Shown here piece by piece: positions 61,601 through 64,000 of a stretch of DNA of 64,000 nucleotides (the first letter of the stretch is position 1; each line of letters starts with the position of its first letter). Both the position numbers and the translations under genes were made by a program. The notes beneath the pieces are model-generated. The model searched no databases, had not been told where the DNA came from, and saw only the letters and a list, made by a program, of their open reading frames with translations. The stretch lies in contig NZ_BLPF01000001.1 in the NCBI RefSeq assembly GCF_011764425.1, positions 2,161,001 to 2,225,000 of the forward strand. Direction: 5' to 3'. Origin of the DNA: Phytohabitans houttuyneae. Lineage in GTDB: Bacteria; Actinomycetota; Actinomycetes; Mycobacteriales; Micromonosporaceae.

Positions 61601-64000
61601 CCCGCGCGTCAAGCTCGGCGTACGTCAGCTCCGCCCCGCCGGCGACCACGGCGACCGCGTCCGGCGTGGCCGCGACGTGGCGGCCGAACAGCCCCACGAT
61701 CGAGCCGTCCGGCACCGCGGTCGCGGTGTCGTTCCAGCCGCGCAGCGTCCGGTCCCGCTCCTGGGCGTCAAGCACGTCCACCGCGTGCAGCCGCACGCCG
61801 GGGTTCGCGACGAGCACTCCGAGGACGCGGGCGAACCAGCGCGCGACGCGTTCCGCGGTGGCCAGGTCGAACAGGTCGGCGGCCGCGGTGAGCGAGCCCT
61901 GCAAGCCCGCCGGCCGGCCGTCCTCGTCGAACGTCTCGCCGGCCGCGACCTCCAGGTCGAACCGGGCTGTGGTGGTGTGTCCGTCGACGGTGGCCGGGTG
62001 CGCCTGTACGCCGGGGAAGTCCGCCGCGCCGCGGTCGGTGTTCCGCACGGTCAGCGTCACCTGGAACAGCGGGTGCCGGGCCAGCGACCGGATCGGTGCC
62101 AGGTCTTCGACGAGCCGCTCGAACGGCACGTCCTGGTTGGCCATCGCGCCGAGGCTAGCCTCGCGGACCCGGGCCAGCACCTGCTGGAACTCCGGGTCGC
62201 CGGACAGGTCGGTGCGGATCACCAGCGTGTTGACGAAGAACCCGATCAGGTCGTTCATGCCTTCGTCGGTACGGCCGGCGATCGGGAAGCCGATCGGGAT
62301 GTCGGTACCACCGCCGAGGCGGGACAGCGTCACCGCGAGGGCGGCCTGCAGCACCATGAACGGCGTCGCGCCCTCGGCGCGGGCCAGGTCGACAAGCTGC
62401 TGGTGTGCCTGCGCCGGCACGTCGAAGCGCACCTGGTAGCCGCGGTGTCCGACGACGGGCGGGCGCGGCCGGTCGTGCGGCAGCGCCAGCTCCTCCGGTA
62501 CCCCGGCGAGCGCCTGCCGCCAGTAGGCGACCTGCTTGGAGAGCAGGCTCTCCGGGTCGCTGTCGTCGCCGAGCAGCTCGCGCTGCCACAGCGCGTAGTC
62601 CGCGTACTGCACCGGCAGCGGGCCCCACACCGGCGCCTGTCCTTGCAGGCGGGCGGCGTACGCGGCGGACACGTCCCGCATCAGCGGGGCGCGCGACCAG
62701 CCGTCGCTGGCGATGTGGTGCAGGACCAGGGCGAGCACGTGCTCGTCCGGGCCGCACTGGAAGAGCCAGGCCCGGATGGGCGCCTCGGCCGTCAGGTCGA
62801 ATGCGTACCGCGCCGCCCGCTCCAGCTCGCCGGGCACGTCCTCGGCGGCGACGCGGCTGACCTGCAGCTGCCAGTCGAGCGCGTCCGGGTCGAGGATGTG
62901 CTGGTACGGCTCGCCGTCCGCGGACGGGAAGACCGTGCGCAGCGGCTCGTGGCGGGCGATCACGTCCCGCAGCGCCGCCTCCAGCGCGGTGGCGTCGAGC
63001 GCGCCGGTCAGCCGCGCGGCCGCCGGGATGTTGTACGTGGGGCTCGGGCCTTCGAGCTGGGCCAGGAACCACAGGCGGCGCTGGGCGAACGACAGCGGTA
63101 CCCGCTCGGGGCGCTTGCCGGCCCGCAGCGCCGGTCGGGCCCGCTCGACGACCCGCGGCTCGGCCAGCCGCTCCGCCAGGCCGGCCGGGGTCGGCGCCTG
63201 GAAGAGCATCCGGATCTTGACTTCGGCGCCGAGCTTGGCGCGGATGCGGGACAGCAGCCGGATCGCGAGCAGCGAGTGGCCGCCCAGGTCGAAGAAGTTG
63301 TCGTCGACGCCGACCTCGTCCACGCCGAGGACCTGCGCGAAGATCTCGCACAGCGCCGCTTCCCGCTCGTTGGACGGTGCCCGCTTGGCGGTGGCCTGCT
63401 CCGGTGCGGGCAGGGCCCTGCGGTCGAGCTTCCCGCTGGCGGTCAGGGGCAGCGCGGGCAGCGTCACGATCGCCGACGGCACCATGTACTCCGGCAGCCG
63501 CTGGCCCACGAACGCCTTCAGCTCCTGCTCACCGGCACTACCCACGACGTACGCGACAAGTCGCCGGTCGCCGGCGACGTCCTCGCGGACGATGACCGCC
63601 GCCTGGGTCACCTCGCTGTGGCCGAGCAGCACCGCCTCGATCTCGCCCGGCTCGATCCGGAAGCCGCGGATCTTCACCTGCTCGTCGGCGCGGCCCAGGA
63701 ACACGAGCTGCCCGTCCGGTGTCCACTTCGCACGGTCGCCGGTGCGGTACATCCGCTCGCCGGTGCCGAACGGGCAGGCGACGAAGCGGGAGCCGGTCAG
63801 CGCGGAGCGGCCCACGTAGCCGCGAGCCACCCCCGCGCCGGCCGCGTAGAGCTCTCCGGCGACGCCGACCGGTACCGGCGCGAGTCCACTGTCGAGCACG
63901 AAGAGGCGGGTGTTGCCGATCGGCGAACCGATCGGCGCCGCTGTCCCGTCCAGTACCCCGGTGGTCAGCCGGGTGGTCGCGATGCCGACCGTCGTCTCGG
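34656..64000 (-). CDS. NRPS-1: multimodular peptide synthetase, 3' part (runs off right edge; three apparent frameshifts)
   Basis: About 9,780 codons are visible; the 5' end lies beyond the window. The order is the C-terminal part of an A domain plus T (m1), then nine full C-A-T modules (m2-m10). It ends after a carrier domain with no thioesterase, so the chain passes to NRPS-2. Predicted residues are Asx, hydrophobic, Gly, hydrophobic, Phe/Tyr, D-Thr, X, Asp, Gly, Asp. The m7 C domain is dual epimerisation/condensation type. The last residues (about 18 after the carrier helix) contain [12 protein letters not shown], which resembles the ordinary inter-module linker [12 protein letters not shown] rather than a docking domain. 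Frame breaks lie at 58479-58481, 54469-54472 and 43068-43070, each in a G/C run. At 58479-58481 the near-identical m9 copy has one more C. Confidence 0.93.
35062..36501 (-). repeat. Asp A-domain repeat, copy in m10
   Basis: About 1.44 kb that reads as identical to 41407-42846 (offset 6,345). The match extends with a few mismatches about 100 bases further towards the carrier side. Confidence 0.88.
37778..39669 (-). repeat. Gly A-T repeat, copy in m9/m10 junction
   Basis: About 1.9 kb closely similar, with scattered mismatches, to 56742-58632. It spans the Gly A domain, the carrier and the first motif of the following C domain. Confidence 0.8.
37836..41000 (-). other. Module m9: C - A (Gly) - T
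   Basis: The C domain has HHIASDG. The pocket reads D-I-L-Q-L-G-M-I-W (Gly). A and T are close copies of m3, and the similarity runs past the carrier into the first motif of the next C domain. FDIAGLE is near 39000 and the carrier Ser near 38000. Confidence 0.9.
41001..44180 (-). other. Module m8: C - A (Asp) - T
   Basis: The C domain has HHIASDG. The pocket reads D-L-T-K-V-G-H-I-G, the Asp code; the core region is TDLGNT near 42195. The frame breaks at 43068-43070 in the C-to-A linker; one added G on the coding strand restores the sequence. The A domain is nearly identical to m10. Carrier Ser is near 41168. Confidence 0.88.
41407..42846 (-). repeat. Asp A-domain repeat, copy in m8
   Basis: Partner of 35062-36501, two modules upstream in the same protein. 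The copies diverge in the C-to-A linker just after the [11 protein letters not shown]-side end. Confidence 0.88.
44181..47330 (-). other. Module m7: dual E/C - A (unassigned X) - T
   Basis: The condensation domain starts with [15 protein letters not shown] and has HHLVQDH in place of HHxxxDG, marks of the dual epimerisation/condensation class. Its extended N-terminal motif reads [10 protein letters not shown]. The A pocket reads D-A-L-S-L-G-T-V-M, not firmly known to me. This A domain is an apparently exact copy of that in m13. FDASVLD is near 45311 and the carrier Ser near 44343. Confidence 0.82.
44337..45807 (-). repeat. A-T cassette repeat, copy in m7
   Basis: Partner of 25376-26846. After LGGHSL the carrier continues as the ordinary MAVRLIS type, while the m13 copy continues as LAVSLVERL. 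Confidence 0.88.
47331..50480 (-). other. Module m6: C - A (Thr) - T, feeding a dual E/C domain
   Basis: The C domain has HHIASDG. The pocket reads D-F-W-S-V-G-M-V-H, a Thr code. The carrier ([20 protein letters not shown], near 47460) differs from the usual ISRIRAVLG type and matches those of m11 and m13, the other two carriers that precede dual domains. Thr is therefore expected to be epimerised to D-allo-Thr by the next domain. Confidence 0.88.
47601..49170 (-). repeat. Thr A-domain repeat, copy in m6
   Basis: Partner of 19083-20652. The copies lead into different carrier types (dual-feeding here, ordinary in m15). Confidence 0.8.
50481..53640 (-). other. Module m5: C - A (Phe/Tyr) - T
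   Basis: The C domain has HHAATDG. The pocket reads D-A-S-T-V-A-A-V-C, a code used for Phe and Tyr. This A domain is the most divergent of the four aromatic copies in the window (the others are m11, m16, m18). FDAAVSE is near 51650 and the carrier Ser near 50648. Confidence 0.85.
53641..56800 (-). other. Module m4: C - A (hydrophobic, unassigned) - T
   Basis: The C domain has HHIASDG. The pocket reads D-A-L-F-L-G-A-A-I: apolar throughout, so a hydrophobic residue, identity open. The frame breaks at 54469-54472 between the GPTETT and GNTRFYVL segments; one added C on the coding strand restores LVPLGGPLGNT, paralleling m2 GGPIGN. FDASVLE is near 54805. Confidence 0.78.
56742..58632 (-). repeat. 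Gly A-T repeat, copy in m3/m4 junction
   Basis: Partner of 37778-39669, one base shorter because of the missing C at 58479-58481. Confidence 0.8.
56801..59960 (-). other. Module m3: C - A (Gly) - T
   Basis: The C domain has HHIAGDG. The pocket reads D-I-L-Q-L-G-M-I-W, the standard Gly code. The A-domain N-terminus is interrupted at 58479-58481, where CCC replaces the CCCC seen in m9. FDIAGLE is near 57965 and the carrier Ser near 56962. Confidence 0.88.
59961..63110 (-). other. Module m2: C - A (hydrophobic, unassigned) - T
   Basis: The C domain has HHIASDG. A-domain pocket residues read D-A-L-F-M-G-I-V-M plus the invariant Lys. I do not know a firm match; the pattern suggests a large hydrophobic or aromatic residue, Trp being one option given the halogenase. 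The FDASVLE motif is near 61125 and the carrier Ser near 60127. Confidence 0.8.
63111..64000 (-). other. Module m1 (partial): A (Asx) - T
   Basis: Only the A-domain part downstream of the ETTVG segment and the carrier are present. Pocket residues 330-331 read V-G, as in Asn/Asp codes (DLTKLGEVGK or DLTKVGHIGK), and the following ATTRLT and [11 protein letters not shown] segments match the Asp modules here. Asp versus Asn cannot be decided without the missing half. The carrier Ser motif LGGHS is near 63276. Confidence 0.75.

Overview
The window is high-GC DNA of actinomycete type and lies almost entirely inside one nonribosomal peptide biosynthetic cluster. I cannot name the genus from the sequence. 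About 92% of it (5299 to the right edge) is two giant NRPS genes on the minus strand. The left 5.2 kb holds the tailoring and export genes.

Layout from left to right: the first 28 codons of a flavin reductase (1-84, minus); a tryptophan-halogenase-type FAD enzyme (129-1718, minus); a divergent intergenic region of about 446 bp with a StrR/Bbr-like operator and a perfect 10-bp inverted repeat; an ABC exporter (2165-4147, plus); a SyrP/TauD-type Fe(II)/2-oxoglutarate hydroxylase (4243-5187, plus); a strong terminator between convergent genes; the thioesterase-ended NRPS-2 (5299-34656, minus); and the 3' part of NRPS-1 (34656 to beyond 64000, minus). NRPS-1 stops and NRPS-2 starts in a TGATG overlap with a perfect Shine-Dalgarno, so they are translationally coupled.

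I count 19 modules in biosynthetic order (right to left), the first partial. Specificity calls come from A-domain pocket residues I read by eye: Asx - hydrophobic - Gly - hydrophobic - Phe/Tyr - D-Thr - X - Asp - Gly - Asp / D-Phe/Tyr - basic? - D-X - basic? - Thr - Phe/Tyr - Asp - Phe/Tyr - Asp - TE. The D residues are inferred from three C domains of dual epimerisation/condensation type. Earlier modules, probably including a lipid or other starter, lie beyond the window. The expected product is a long, Asp-rich peptide, probably chlorinated (halogenase plus reductase) and probably beta-hydroxylated on Asp/Asx (SyrP-like enzyme). I do not recognise this residue order as a known compound.

The NRPS reading frame is interrupted six times. 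Every break is repaired by adding one base to a G/C homopolymer, so I treat both genes as intact and the breaks as sequencing errors. A-domain cassettes are reused in near-identical copies (Gly, Thr, Asp, Phe/Tyr and X), including a tandem Phe/Tyr-Asp dimodule duplication. This suggests assembly by recombination, and it is also a place where the assembly should be checked.
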